Shown: in pieces, positions 20,145-20,558 of the stretch
Layout: each line of letters starts with the position of its first letter
Numbering within the stretch: the stretch's first letter is position 1
IMG/VR virus record: IMGVR_UViG_3300015360_000235
Coordinates: 1-20,558 of that record
Origin: a virus
Strand: one strand, 5' to 3'
DNA: 20,558 nucleotides
The notes under the pieces: generated by a model
Told to the model about the DNA's origin: nothing
The model's database searches: none
Seen by the model: the letters and a program-made list of their open reading frames with translations, nothing else
Translations under genes and position numbers: made by a program

Positions 20145-20558
20145 GGAGTCTCCTTGTGGGCGAGGGTTTTGTCTATGTCCGCAACACAGGACCGCGCTAC
20201 GTGCCCCGCCGAGCCTTCGCAATATCTTGAGTTTTCGCCAAGCCACAGCAGGCGTTGTCGCAATGTTTTTAGCGTGTTTCGCAGTCTCACAATATCAGCC
20301 AGTGAAGCATCGCGCTCGTCGCGAAGCTCATCCCTCTCGTTCGCGAGGCTATTAATCCCGTCAATAACTCCTTCAAGGACATGATGCCCAGTCTCGCCGA
20401 GGAGGGCGTTGCATTCATGCAGGTACTCGTCGTTTTCGCGTGCATCAAGTTCAGCTTCATCCGCCCGCGCGCGCTCAGCGTCCAGACGATCTAGCAGCGC
20501 AAGCACCGTAGCGGGGTTCGCGGCGGCAATGTACCGATAGTTCGCCTCATCGCAGCTC
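20141..20558 (-). CDS. Ea22-like protein (5' end beyond window)
   Basis: The frame is open to the right edge of the window, so the true start lies outside. The visible 138 residues begin SCDEANYRYIAAANPATVLA and continue LLDRLDAERARADEAE, the classic Ea22-type signature (YIAAANPATVLALLD), then a coiled coil with repeated Glu/Asp/Arg (ANERDELRDERDASLADIVR) and an ENSRYCEGSAGHVARSCVAD segment, ending KTLAHKETP. The last residues resemble the end of the gene at 18903. The role of this family is unclear. Confidence 0.78.
   Translation of the reverse strand, partial: SCDEANYRYIAAANPATVLALLDRLDAERARADEAELDARENDEYLHECNALLGETGHHVLEGVIDGINSLANERDELRDERDASLADIVRLRNTLKTLRQRLLWLGENSRYCEGSAGHVARSCVADIDKTLAHKETP

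Overview
The window is a block of a tailed double-stranded DNA phage (or prophage) genome, about 60 % GC by eye. The gene set points to a siphovirus: HK97-type head genes, a tail tube protein, a -1 frameshifted tail assembly chaperone pair and a 687-residue tape measure protein, with no contractile sheath in view. The host cannot be fixed. A small lipoprotein, a Lar-like protein and Ea22-like genes suggest a Gram-negative, probably proteobacterial, host. No integrase, lysis enzyme, polymerase, tRNA or CRISPR array is visible.

Bases 1-15127, minus strand, form one late morphogenesis operon read right to left: small and large terminase, portal, a small zinc-finger protein, two head-completion proteins, scaffold, major capsid protein, decoration-type protein, a head-tail connector with an EF-hand-like loop, tail terminator, tail tube, the chaperone pair, tape measure, three tail-tip proteins, and a tail appendage protein cut by the window edge that starts with a Sec-type signal peptide. 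Genes are packed with start/stop overlaps (ATGA, GTGA, TAATG, TGATG). The exception is the capsid region, where intergenic gaps carry GC-rich hairpins.

Bases 15205-15335 are an AT-rich control region with two inverted repeats. On its right is the only plus-strand gene, a small ribbon-helix-helix-like protein. It probably regulates one or both divergent transcription units.

Bases 15521-20558, minus strand, hold many small accessory genes: a lipoprotein, several Cys-rich putative zinc proteins, a Lar-like protein, and a run of Ea22-like mosaic genes. Most overlap by 4-5 bases. Unrelated genes share the same DNA at their ends (common C-terminal tails, common first codons, common ribosome binding sites), and one 168-base segment is present twice. 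This looks like a cassette region that reassorts by recombination at gene boundaries. At 17326-17418 a compact three-way-junction RNA with a terminal U-run has no convincing gene and is the best candidate for something undescribed.

The strongest readings are: a full -1 frameshift signal (A_AAA_AAG, 6-base spacer, 8-bp stem) in the tail chaperones; a small terminase that seems to start at CTG; the regulator with its palindrome; the boundary repeats; and the three-way-junction RNA. Family names are from pattern recognition without database searches.
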